From positions 1 to 6,732 of the forward strand of contig CAKURH010000132.1 of NCBI GenBank assembly GCA_934675625.1: a DNA stretch of 6,732 nucleotides. The letters are read 5' to 3'. Origin of the DNA: an uncultured Kiritimatiellota bacterium (GTDB lineage: Bacteria; Verrucomicrobiota; Kiritimatiellia; RFP12; UBA1067). Below are positions 1 through 6,601 of this stretch, in pieces (positions within the stretch are counted from its first letter, which is position 1; each line of letters opens with the position of its first letter). The translations under genes and the position numbers were made by a program. Below the pieces are notes generated by a model, which ran no database searches, had not been told where the DNA came from, and was given only the letters and a program-made list of their open reading frames with translations.

Positions 1-2232
1 CCTGCCGGCGATTGGTCGATCGTCCGCCTCGGCTACGCGGCGAACGGGCGATGCAACCATCCGGCGTCCGAACGCGGCATTGGGCTGGAGGTCGACAAGC
101 TCTCGGCGCGCGCGCTCGACTTCCACTTCGACGCCTACGTCGCGAAGCTCTGCGACTTCCTCGGCCCGCTCGCGGGCGACGTCGCGCACGGCCTCAACAG
201 CATCCTCGTCGACAGCTACGAGGTCGGCTCGCAGAACTGGACGCAGGGCTTCGAGCGCGAATTCGCGCGGCGGCGCGGCTACGCGATGGCCCCCTACTAC
301 CCCGTCTTCACCGGGCACGTCGTCGGCTCGGCGGACGAGACGGAGCGCTTTCTCGCCGACTTCCGCCGCACCGTCGCCGACCTCTTCGCCGAGAACTACG
401 CGGGCGCGCTCGCGAAGAAGTGCCATGCGCGCGGGCTGAAGCTCTCGCTGGAGCCCTACGGCAGCTGCCCGGCGGACAACCTCCAGTACGGCACCCCCGC
501 CGACATCCCGATGGGCGAGTTCTGGAGCAAGCCGGGCGTTGGCGTCTCGACCGTCGGCAACGCGCGCTTCCCCGCTTCCCTCGCGCACGTCTGGGGGCGG
601 CGCATTGTGGCGATGGAGGCTTTTACTGGCAATCCGGCAGAGGGTGTCGGCCGCTGGCAGAAGACGCCCTACGGCCTCAAGGCGCAGGGCGACCGCGTCT
701 TCACGGAGGGCGTCAACCGCATCGTCTACCACCGCTTCACCCACCAGCCGTGGCCCGCCGGCAAGTACCTGCCCGGCATGACGATGGGCAAGTGGGGCAT
801 GCATTTCGACCGCACGCAGACGTGGTGGCCGCTCGCGAAGGACTGGATCTCCTACCAGTCGCGCTGCCAGTTCCTCCTGCAGGAGGGCAGTCCCGTCGCC
901 GAGGGCCTCTTCTACTGCGGCGAGGGCGCGCCGAACGACGGCGGCAACACCGACGGCGCGACGGGGCGCCCCGCGACCCTGCCCTACGGCTACAATTGGG
1001 ACATCTGCGCGCGCGACGCGCTGATGCGCCTCACGGTGGACGCGCGCGGACGCGTCGTCGCGCCGGGCGGCGTCGCCTACGAGATCCTGATCCTGCCGGC
1101 AAGCGAGACGATGGGCCTCGACGTCCTCCGCAAGGTCGACGCGCTCGCGGAGGCGGGGGCGACGGTCGTCGGCGCCGTCCGCCCGGCGCGGACGCCGGGC
1201 CTCGCGGGCTACCCGGCGGCGGACGGCGAGCTGCAGGCCCTCGCGGCGAAGGTCTGGGCGCGGCCGAACGTCCTCGCGTGCACGCCCGACGAGGCCCTCG
1301 CGCGGCGCGGCGTCGCGCCCGACTTCGCGTGGACGGGCAAGAGGGGCCGCGACCTCGGCGGCGGCGACGTCGCCTACATCCACCGCGACTACGGGAAGCG
1401 GGGCGAGGGCTACTTCGTCGCGATGCCGAACCCGCAGGAGACGGAGGTCGAGGTCAGCTTCCGCCAGGCGGGACGCGTGCCCGAGCTGTGGGACGCCGAG
1501 CGCGGCACGGTCCGCGACGCGCCCGCCTGGCGCATCGCGGACGGGCGCACCCACGTGCGCCTCCGCTTCGACCCGTCCGGCTCGGTCTTCGTCATGTTCC
1601 GCCGCCCGACGGCGGCGACGCGCAGCGCCCGCGCGGACCTGCCGAGGGCGGAGACCGTCCGCGCGCAGAACGTCGAGGGGCCGTGGACGGTCGCGTTCCC
1701 GAAGGGATGGGACGCGCCCGAGAGGGCCGTCTTCACGAACCTCGTCTCGTGGACGGAGCGGCCCGAGGACGGCATCAGGTACTTCAGCGGCACGGCGACC
1801 TACGCGAAGAGGGTCAAGGCCGCGAAGCCCCAGCCGGGCGAGCGGCTGATCCTCGACCTCGGCGACGTGAAGGACTTCGCCGAGGTGCGCGTGAACGGCA
1901 GGGACTTCCCCGTCCTCTGGAAGCCGCCCTTCCGCGTGGACGTCACGGACGCCGCGCGGAAGGGCGCGACGCTCGACCTGCGCATCCGCGTGACGAACCG
2001 CTGGCCGAACCGCCTGATCGGCGACGACCGGCTCTACGCCGAGGACTGCGCGTGGAAGAAGGCCGACTTCCGCGAGGCCATCGTCGAGCTGCCGCAGTGG
2101 GTGAAGGAGGGGAGGCGGAGCCCGACCGGGCGCCACACGTTCACGACGTGGAAGCACTGGAACAGGGATGACAAGCTCCTGCCCTCCGGCCTCCTCGGCC
2201 CCGTCGTCCTCCGCACGACCCGCGAACGGTGA
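1..2232 (+). CDS. GH106 alpha-L-rhamnosidase-like glycoside hydrolase, 5'-truncated by window edge
   Basis: Frame 1 is open from the first base to a TGA at 2230-2232 (743 residues). The start lies upstream of the window; family members are usually around 900-1200 residues, so a few hundred residues are missing. Family call: the order of motifs reads as GH106, an inverting family that releases L-rhamnose from pectic or other rhamnose-containing polysaccharides. Seen: GLEVDKLS (about residue 33), LVDSYEVGSQNWT (70-82), EFARRRGY, SLEPYG, PMGEFW, AMEAFTG (204-210), VYHRFTHQPW (242-251). Candidate catalytic acids are E74 and E206; their 132-residue spacing matches the pair I recall (from memory) for BT0986, E461 and E593. 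From about residue 560 a beta-sandwich of galactose-binding/GH2-like type follows (GPWTVAFP, YFSGTATY, VRVNG, TNRWPNRLIGD), ending in the usual TTWKHW...LLPSGLLGPV. It is probably exported, but the signal peptide would be off-window. A different rhamnosidase-like specificity cannot be excluded. Confidence 0.88.
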   Translation, partial: PAGDWSIVRLGYAANGRCNHPASERGIGLEVDKLSARALDFHFDAYVAKLCDFLGPLAGDVAHGLNSILVDSYEVGSQNWTQGFEREFARRRGYAMAPYYPVFTGHVVGSADETERFLADFRRTVADLFAENYAGALAKKCHARGLKLSLEPYGSCPADNLQYGTPADIPMGEFWSKPGVGVSTVGNARFPASLAHVWGRRIVAMEAFTGNPAEGVGRWQKTPYGLKAQGDRVFTEGVNRIVYHRFTHQPWPAGKYLPGMTMGKWGMHFDRTQTWWPLAKDWISYQSRCQFLLQEGSPVAEGLFYCGEGAPNDGGNTDGATGRPATLPYGYNWDICARDALMRLTVDARGRVVAPGGVAYEILILPASETMGLDVLRKVDALAEAGATVVGAVRPARTPGLAGYPAADGELQALAAKVWARPNVLACTPDEALARRGVAPDFAWTGKRGRDLGGGDVAYIHRDYGKRGEGYFVAMPNPQETEVEVSFRQAGRVPELWDAERGTVRDAPAWRIADGRTHVRLRFDPSGSVFVMFRRPTAATRSARADLPRAETVRAQNVEGPWTVAFPKGWDAPERAVFTNLVSWTERPEDGIRYFSGTATYAKRVKAAKPQPGERLILDLGDVKDFAEVRVNGRDFPVLWKPPFRVDVTDAARKGATLDLRIRVTNRWPNRLIGDDRLYAEDCAWKKADFREAIVELPQWVKEGRRSPTGRHTFTTWKHWNRDDKLLPSGLLGPVVLRTTRER

Positions 2233-2267
2233 TCCCCTCCCACGTCGTTGGAGGAGAGAGGTGGCCT

Positions 2268-2307
2268 AAAGAAAAGAACCCTCGCATTTATAAAAATGCG
2301 AGGGTTC
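2268..2307 (-). terminator. intrinsic terminator of the large minus-strand gene
   Basis: GAACCCTCGCATTT (2276-2289) pairs perfectly with AAATGCGAGGGTTC (2294-2307) around a 4-base loop. On the minus strand the hairpin is followed by TTTTCTTT (complement of 2268-2275), a proper U-tract. On the plus strand it is followed by GGCATGCC, with no U-run. It therefore terminates the minus-strand gene, starting 24 bases past its stop codon. The same hairpin may only pause or protect the 3' end of the plus-strand rhamnosidase transcript, which ends 43 bases before the stem. Confidence 0.9.
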
Positions 2308-2331
2308 GGCATGCCTGCCGTCGTCCGGCGG

Positions 2332-5300
2332 CTACTCGTTGGGGCCCCAGTCGCCAAAGTCCGTCCACTCTGTGATCTCGCAGCCGTCGGCGTGGACCTT
2401 GCCGTCCGGCGAGACGCGCATCGTGACGTCGACGTGCGCCGTGGCGAGGCTGCCGATGACGAGCGGGACCTCCGCCTCATAGAACCTCTCGCCCTCTTCT
2501 TCCCAGCGCTCGATGACGATCAGGTCGCCCTTGAACGCGAACCTGTCGCGGAATGGCGTTCCCCTGTCGACGCCCTCCTCCACAAGCGTGGCAGAGACGC
2601 CGCCCTTCTGGTCGAGGACGAGCGTGATGGTCGACGTGCCGTTCTCCACCTCCTCGTCGCCGTGGATCTCCATCGTCCTGGAGACGACCGTCTTCTTCTC
2701 GGCGAACACGGGCAGGTCCCCGAAGCCCTTCACCTTCCAGACGTTCTGGTAGAGCGTGACGTCGGCGCCGCTCACGTCAATCATGCCGCCCCCGATGCCG
2801 GCGTCGCCGCCGTTCCGCTCGATGCGGAGACGGCACTCCCGGCTCTCGACGACGGTCTTCCCGTCCCTGAAGGCAAGCGTCACGTCGAGGAAGTAGCAGC
2901 CCCCTTCGGCGTCATGGCCCGTCAGGGCCGGCGCGGAGAACGCGGACGTGAGCAGCCTTTCGTCGCCCGTGTCGAAGAGGAACCTGCCGGACACCTTGCC
3001 GTTCGCCGCGACCGTCACCGTCCCGTAGAGGTTGTCCTCGGCAAGATCATAGCCGGGGATCTCGCCCTCGCCGCACCCGACGAACGTGCCGACCGCCCAC
3101 GACGGGAGCGGCGCGACCTCGATTGTGAACGTCGAGACGTAGGATGACTTGCCCGACTTCACCGTCGCGCGGACGGTGTACGTGCCGGCCTTCGTCGCGA
3201 CGCCGGTGACCTTGCCCGTCTTCGCGTCGTACCTGAGGCCCGTCGGGAGCCCCGCGAGCGTCACCTTGTCGCCCGCGTCTGCGGCATTCAGGACGGGCAG
3301 TCCGTGCTCCGCCACGCCCACGGACATCACGTACCGCTCGCCGCGCCCGTTCATCAGCGAACCGGCGCCGCCGGCCGCGTCCGTCACGGCCAGGAGCCCG
3401 TTCGCGCCCGTCAGGTTGTCCACGACGATTCGGAACGTCTTCGCGATGGCCTTTTTCACCGTCGCATTCGTGAGCTTTGCCGTCACCGCGTACGTGCCGG
3501 GCTTCGTCGCCGTGCCGGAGATGCGGAGTCCCTTCGCATCGAACTTCAGCCCCGCCGGAAGCCCGGAAACCGCAATTTTCGGAAGCGAAAGGGATTTGAC
3601 GGCCAGCGGCAGGTCGAACGAGCCGGACGTGTTGTAGACCTCAGCGACAAGAAGCTCAAGCGACGCGTCTTCCTCCGCCCGGGCGAACAGCGCCCGCACG
3701 GTCGTGTCCGTGCCCGTCGCCACGTACGGGAACGACGGCGTGCGCCAGTCGACGCCGCCCGCAAGCGGCTCGCCGTCCTCGGCGTACCACCCCGCGAAGA
3801 CGAAGCCCTTCTGTGGCGTCGCCTTCAGCGTCACCCTCTTCCCGGCGGCGTAGATCCCCGCGCCCGTCGCCTTGCCCATCTCCGCGTCGCACGCGACCTT
3901 CAGGAAGCTCTCGCCCGCCGTGCGGTCAATGACCGTGAAGGTGACGTTCGTCGAGGCCGTCCGCTTCCCGGCGGTCGTGACGGTGAACGTCGCCGCGTAG
4001 ACGCCGCTCCTCGTCGGCGTGCCGTAGACCGTGTTCGCCGCGTAGTGCGCAGCGGGCGCCGTCTTCGTCGCCTTCACGTCGAGGGCCTTCGCCGTGAACT
4101 TCAGCCCCGGCGGCAGCCCCTTCACCTTCACCGTCGGCAGCGACGTGCAGCCCGACACGTCCACGGCAATCGGCTCGATCGCGGTCTTCGGCGCGCACTC
4201 GTCGGCGGCCGCGAGGGACAGCGCCGCGCGGTCGTCCGCCGCAGGAACGAACTTCGCATAAGCCGTGACGTCGTTCGTCGGCATGACGTGCGAAAGCGAC
4301 GGCGCGCGCCAATCCGCGCCGTCCGCCGGGAACGGCTCCTCGCACGCCGCGTCCGCGTACCAGCCCGCGAAGACCGAGCCTTTCGCGGCCGTCGCCTTCA
4401 GCGTCACCTTCCTGTTCGCGGCGAACGCGCCCGCGCCCGACACGCGCCCCGCGCCGATGACGTTCACGGACAGGTTCAAGAGCGGCCCCACGATGAACTG
4501 CGCCGTCAGCGTCGTCGCCCCTTTCCGCGTGAACGTCACCGTGACGCCCGCGTCGCCCGTCGGCTTCGTCGGCGCACCGGAGATTGTTCCCGTCTTCCCG
4601 TCGAGCTTCAGACCGGCGGGCAGCCCCTTCGCCGCGTAGCCGGCGAGGCCGGGAATCTCAATCTCGACCCACTCCCCCGGCCCGAACGGCCCGTAGGAGT
4701 CTGCGAGTTCCGGCACGTCAGGGTCGGTGGCCAACGGATTCTCGACGAGAATGGGCCGGACGTGAATGACCTTCATTTCCGACATCGCACCGCAGAACGA
4801 CTCGGGCACGACGAACGAAAGCGTTTTCGCCTTCGTGTCCGTCCCGTCCGGGAACGAAATCGCAGACATCTGATTCCAGGAATCCCGATCCGTGATCTCC
4901 CAATGGTCGAGCTTCATCCCCGGCGCGACGTTGGCAACCATCGTCAGCTTCTCGCCGGGCTTGAACGTTCCGCCACCCGTCACGTAGCCGTTGACGTAGA
5001 GCGGATAGAACGCTTCGAACGCTTCGTCGATCGGATTCTCGCTGGCCGCATTTTCAACCCGGCGCGACACCACGAAGTCGCCGACGACATGAACCGACTT
5101 GGACGCCGCCGGATAGAACGCCAAGTCGTCCATATAGAACGCCAACCAGTTGTCCATTGTGAACTTGTCGTCCTCGTCATTCCGCAGCGTGACCGTCGTC
5201 GTGTCCGAGCAGTTGATCTTCAGCTGTTGTGCGCCGGATTCGTAAGAAACGCCGGTGCCGGATATCTGCCAAGCCGCCCAGTCGTGCATGTCGCCGAATT

Positions 5301-6105
5301 CGCTAGCCGTGATTCCGCGAATCGTCAGGAGGCCTGCCTCTGGGACCTTGATCGTCATGGACACGCTCTTGTCCTTCCGCGCGTTCCAGTCGAACATCCA
5401 AGAGGGCGTGATTCCCTTGCAGTCCTCGTCAGACATATAGTTTAAGCTACCATTCACCTTAAGCTTGAATCCCGACACGGAAGAGCCTCCGAGCTGTGTA
5501 CACGCAAGGCCGAATATGCTCTTCGCATTGAACTTCGGCATGGCGTCTTCGTCCGGCTCGACATAATATGAGTCCGAGGCAACGTCAAGGCCCTTCAAGC
5601 GCACCGAGAACGCCGGGAGACCGCCCCAACATCCGTTCCCGTTCACACCGCGGGTAACTGGGACGATGATCCATTTCCGGCCTTCGTTGACCTTTCCGTC
5701 CGGCCACAGGGAAAATTCCCACTCATACTCTTTCCCGCCCGATTCGCTGGTCGCCATGTTCTCTTCGATCTCATACCCGTTCCGATAGACCAAGGCCTTC
5801 ATCTGCGCATCCGTCTTCACGGAAGCTTTCCCGACGACCTTCTCGGCAACCGCATTCTCAAGAACGACCTCTGGGATCACGCTCGCGTTCTCGCAGCCAA
5901 GAACCTCGACCGCAACAGACATGTAAGCGCGTTCACACTCAATCAGCCTCGCCGTCCATGGCCTAGTCATGCTAATCTCATAGGGCCCGGCGAGATACTG
6001 ATAGACCTCGCCTATGCGGACTTCGCCATGGGCGACCATCGCCAACGACGACAACGCTGCAACGGCCCATGTGAGACAGGTTTTCATTGTCTTTCTTGCT
6101 TGCAT
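2332..6105 (-). CDS. large secreted modular protein with Ig-like (He_PIG-type) and InlB-B-like repeats
   Basis: This encodes 1257 residues, stop TAG at 2332-2334. Two starts are possible: ATG at 6105, or ATG at 6087 (M7). M7 gives a textbook signal peptide (MKTCLTWAVAAL..., likely cleaved after AHG near residue 27) and has AAGAAAG just upstream; neither start has a strong Shine-Dalgarno. Order of parts (1257-residue numbering): signal 1-27; unrecognised N-terminal region 28-345 with six cysteines (57, 71, 159, 202, 229, 299); InlB-B-like repeat 365-455; Ig-like 465-541; B-like 543-621; Ig-like 626-728; B-like 735-813; Ig-like 815-897; Ig-like 925-998; beta-rich C-terminal region 1003-1247. 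Each Ig module carries a GLPxGL(K/R) turn, two of them with a clean xTGxxxG continuation. No enzyme motif, LPXTG, PEP-CTERM or C-terminal membrane segment is visible. The likely role is a secreted or surface adhesion/binding protein; substrate and anchoring are unknown. It converges with the rhamnosidase and has a long structured leader upstream. Confidence 0.85.
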   Translation of the reverse strand: MQARKTMKTCLTWAVAALSSLAMVAHGEVRIGEVYQYLAGPYEISMTRPWTARLIECERAYMSVAVEVLGCENASVIPEVVLENAVAEKVVGKASVKTDAQMKALVYRNGYEIEENMATSESGGKEYEWEFSLWPDGKVNEGRKWIIVPVTRGVNGNGCWGGLPAFSVRLKGLDVASDSYYVEPDEDAMPKFNAKSIFGLACTQLGGSSVSGFKLKVNGSLNYMSDEDCKGITPSWMFDWNARKDKSVSMTIKVPEAGLLTIRGITASEFGDMHDWAAWQISGTGVSYESGAQQLKINCSDTTTVTLRNDEDDKFTMDNWLAFYMDDLAFYPAASKSVHVVGDFVVSRRVENAASENPIDEAFEAFYPLYVNGYVTGGGTFKPGEKLTMVANVAPGMKLDHWEITDRDSWNQMSAISFPDGTDTKAKTLSFVVPESFCGAMSEMKVIHVRPILVENPLATDPDVPELADSYGPFGPGEWVEIEIPGLAGYAAKGLPAGLKLDGKTGTISGAPTKPTGDAGVTVTFTRKGATTLTAQFIVGPLLNLSVNVIGAGRVSGAGAFAANRKVTLKATAAKGSVFAGWYADAACEEPFPADGADWRAPSLSHVMPTNDVTAYAKFVPAADDRAALSLAAADECAPKTAIEPIAVDVSGCTSLPTVKVKGLPPGLKFTAKALDVKATKTAPAAHYAANTVYGTPTRSGVYAATFTVTTAGKRTASTNVTFTVIDRTAGESFLKVACDAEMGKATGAGIYAAGKRVTLKATPQKGFVFAGWYAEDGEPLAGGVDWRTPSFPYVATGTDTTVRALFARAEEDASLELLVAEVYNTSGSFDLPLAVKSLSLPKIAVSGLPAGLKFDAKGLRISGTATKPGTYAVTAKLTNATVKKAIAKTFRIVVDNLTGANGLLAVTDAAGGAGSLMNGRGERYVMSVGVAEHGLPVLNAADAGDKVTLAGLPTGLRYDAKTGKVTGVATKAGTYTVRATVKSGKSSYVSTFTIEVAPLPSWAVGTFVGCGEGEIPGYDLAEDNLYGTVTVAANGKVSGRFLFDTGDERLLTSAFSAPALTGHDAEGGCYFLDVTLAFRDGKTVVESRECRLRIERNGGDAGIGGGMIDVSGADVTLYQNVWKVKGFGDLPVFAEKKTVVSRTMEIHGDEEVENGTSTITLVLDQKGGVSATLVEEGVDRGTPFRDRFAFKGDLIVIERWEEEGERFYEAEVPLVIGSLATAHVDVTMRVSPDGKVHADGCEITEWTDFGDWGPNE
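2365..3099 (-). other. C-terminal beta-rich region of the large protein, possibly two similar halves
   Basis: Residues 1003-1247. The first half has VGTFVGCGEGE, GTVTVAANGKVSGRFLF, then YFLDVTLAFRDGKTVVE. The second has TSTITLVLDQKGGVSATLVE, then FYEAEVPLVIG and DVTMRVSPDGKVHADGCE. Both follow the scheme 'strand, (N/K/D)GxVSxxL, strand, F/Y-x-x-x-V-x-L', suggesting two copies of a small beta-barrel-like module. I know of no function. Terminal modules of this kind are often seen after Ig modules in large exported proteins of the same bacterial group. There is no sorting signal after it. Confidence 0.5.
3667..3903 (-). repeat. InlB-B-like repeat 3 (residues 735-813)
   Basis: It contains GKATGAGIYAAGKRVTLKA, KGFVFAGWYAEDGEPL, VDWRTPSFPYV and TTVRALFARA. 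It matches the repeat at 4243-4479 in length (79 residues each by my boundaries) and in motif order. The pair looks like an internal duplication that included the neighbouring Ig module. Confidence 0.75.
4243..4479 (-). repeat. InlB-B-like repeat 2 (residues 543-621)
   Basis: It contains GAGRVSGAGAFAANRKVTLKA, then KGSVFAGWYAD and ADWRAPSLSHV, ending VTAYAKFVP. It is clearly homologous to the copy at 3667-3903: both carry KVTLKAT or RVTLKAT, VFAGWYA, DWR(A/T)PS and a terminal threonine-rich strand. These are typical small beta modules of secreted adhesins. Confidence 0.75.
4741..5013 (-). repeat. divergent InlB-B-like repeat 1 (residues 365-455)
   Basis: The protein pattern is VNGYVTGGGTFKPGEKLTM...APGMKLDHWEI followed by a beta strand ending VIHVRPILVE. 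The GxG-x(3)-PGExxTxxA-x(4)-G-x(4)-W layout is that of divergent InlB B-repeats (Flg_new_2 type). It is the most diverged of the three copies and has a longer insertion after the tryptophan. Confidence 0.6.
5071..6024 (-). other. unrecognised N-terminal domain of the large secreted protein (residues 28-345)
   Basis: This is the mature N-terminus up to the first repeat. I do not recognise the family. Visible features are six cysteines, an aromatic-rich region (YEWEFSLWPDGK, GNGCWGGLPAF) and a stretch ending TMDNWLAFYMDDLAFYP (316-332). That ending resembles the 'xxxDDlxFy' final strand of jelly-roll carbohydrate-binding or discoidin-like modules, preceded by beta-rich segments such as KSVSMTIKVPEAGLLTIRG. 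It could hold one or two beta-sandwich binding domains; this is inference from pattern only. Base composition is lower in GC than the repeat half: 33/60 at 5101-5160 against 43/60 at 4081-4140. Confidence 0.5.
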
Positions 6106-6144
6106 TCTGACTGTGTTCTTGCTTTATTTTTCTGCACCCAACTT

Positions 6145-6189
6145 ACAAAAGGCACGACCGCCGGGCGCAGAAAAGGAACGGCGTGCCTT
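6145..6189 (-). terminator. candidate Rho-independent terminator within the leader (b:c hairpin)
   Basis: AAGGCACGCCG pairs with CGG-T-CGTGCCTT across an 18-base loop, then UUUUGU. The U-run is short and interrupted, so efficiency may be partial. Without the antiterminator idea, this would simply be the 3' end of a free-standing structured RNA of about 450 nt started at about 6595. Confidence 0.5.
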
Positions 6190-6217
6190 CACATCATGTT
6201 CTAATCGAGGCACGACC
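6145..6217 (-). promoter_or_regulatory. candidate antiterminator/terminator attenuator upstream of the large gene
   Basis: On the minus strand three segments occur in order: a GGTCGTGCCT (6217-6208), b AAGGCACGCCG (6189-6179), c CGGTCGTGCCTT (6160-6149). Segment b pairs with a (7 bp, then a bulged U, then 2 bp) or with c (8 bp, bulged U, 3 bp). The two pairings exclude each other. Pairing b:c is followed by TTTTGT (6150-6145), a short U-run, so b:c is terminator-like and a:b antiterminator-like. The start codon lies about 40-60 bases further on. The signal is unknown; it would presumably be sensed by the upstream structured RNA. Confidence 0.55.
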
Positions 6218-6601
6218 AAGCGCCTTAGGAAAACACGGAATAGAAGACACGCCGCGTGGAATGAACCACGCAACGCATCTCACATATTCGGCTTTCCTTG
6301 AAGATTTGGTCGAGTTTCGATTAAAGCCAAATACGCAAGAGCTGCGTACGTCTCGCGGGCCTCGGATGGGTTTCCGCGAGTCCTTCTCCTTTCGGCCCCA
6401 GTGTGCGACCGCAGGTAAAGGTTTTGCCGTCGGTTCCTTTGGAATCGGGCCCGCGAATCAGATTGCGATTCGACAGGCCTTGTTTCCGCCTGAACCTTCA
6501 GCCGGTGACTGACGTCTGTGCCCGTCAGCCGTTTCAAAGAGCCACCCAACCTTTCGGTCGTCATCGGGCAAGGCACATCCCGCCCGACGAAATCAGCGCG
6601 A

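Larger units (their letters stand above)
3112..4713 (-). repeat. set of four putative-Ig (He_PIG-like) modules
   Basis: Modules lie at about 4483-4713, 3922-4230, 3415-3663 and 3112-3333. Their cores read GLPAGLKLDGKTGTISGAPT, GLPPGLKFTAKALDVKAT, GLPAGLKFDAKGLRISGTAT and GLPTGLRYDAKTGKVTGVAT. The first and fourth keep the He_PIG hallmark GLPxGLxxDxKTGxxxGxxT. The second carries an insertion (around residues 675-695) between the GLPPGLK turn and the GTPTRSGVYAATFTV strand. The first three alternate with InlB-B-like repeats; the last two are adjacent, joined by a Gly/Ala-rich linker (residues 900-924). Confidence 0.75.
6145..6597 (-). ncRNA. long structured RNA: 5' leader of the large gene or independent ncRNA, family unknown
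   Basis: Hairpins in order of transcription (stem coordinates): 6582-6590 with 6558-6569 (9 bp, 3-base bulge); a CC-GAAA-GG tetraloop near 6550-6558; 6523-6530 with 6507-6514 (8 bp); CCG-x-CTGA stem at 6486-6505; 6474-6479 plus 6467-6472 with 6448-6459 (12 bp, one bulge); CTCGCGG stem 6374-6380 with 6352-6358; TACGCA stem at 6332-6348; TTTGG/CCAAA plus TCGA at 6305-6331; and a 16-bp uninterrupted helix 6266-6281 with 6244-6259, loop UUCAUU. The 16-bp helix contains five G-U pairs that would be A-C mismatches on the plus strand, and the 6448-6479 stem has one more, so the minus strand is the functional strand. GC is lower than in the genes (30/60 at 6301-6360). No tmRNA, RNase P, 6S or SRP signature is visible. 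Confidence 0.65.

Noticed and set aside
12..2171. Long plus-strand open frame overlapping the rhamnosidase (719 codons)
   Set aside because: It is extremely Arg/Ala/Gly-rich with no domain sense; frame 1 gives a coherent GH106 protein. It is a by-product of high GC.
2237..2255. Second hairpin CCTCC/GGAGG just after the rhamnosidase stop
   Set aside because: It has only five base pairs with a 9-base loop and no U-run; too weak to call a terminator.
2248..3147. Plus-strand open frame of 299 codons across the intergenic gap
   Set aside because: It starts in the gap, crosses the terminator hairpin and runs antisense to the C-terminal module; its composition is that of a shadow frame.
3304..5445. 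Plus-strand open frame of 713 codons opposite the large minus-strand gene
   Set aside because: It is Arg-rich low-complexity translation antisense to a protein with clear signal peptide and repeat modules; it has no family features.
6224..6229. CCTAAG as half of an 11-nt GAAA-tetraloop receptor
   Set aside because: The partner TATGG is not found in a pairable position; the six bases alone are not informative.
6014..6512. Plus-strand open frames in the leader region (6014-6301 and 6183-6512)
   Set aside because: There is no ribosome-binding site or recognisable domain; they lie antisense to the structured RNA and to the gene start.
6145..6597. Structured RNA as tmRNA, RNase P RNA, 6S RNA or SRP RNA
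   Set aside because: I could not find the tRNA-like ends or tag frame of tmRNA, the GAGGAAAGTCC-type core of RNase P, the single long 6S bubble hairpin, or the SRP GGAAGCAG-type loop.
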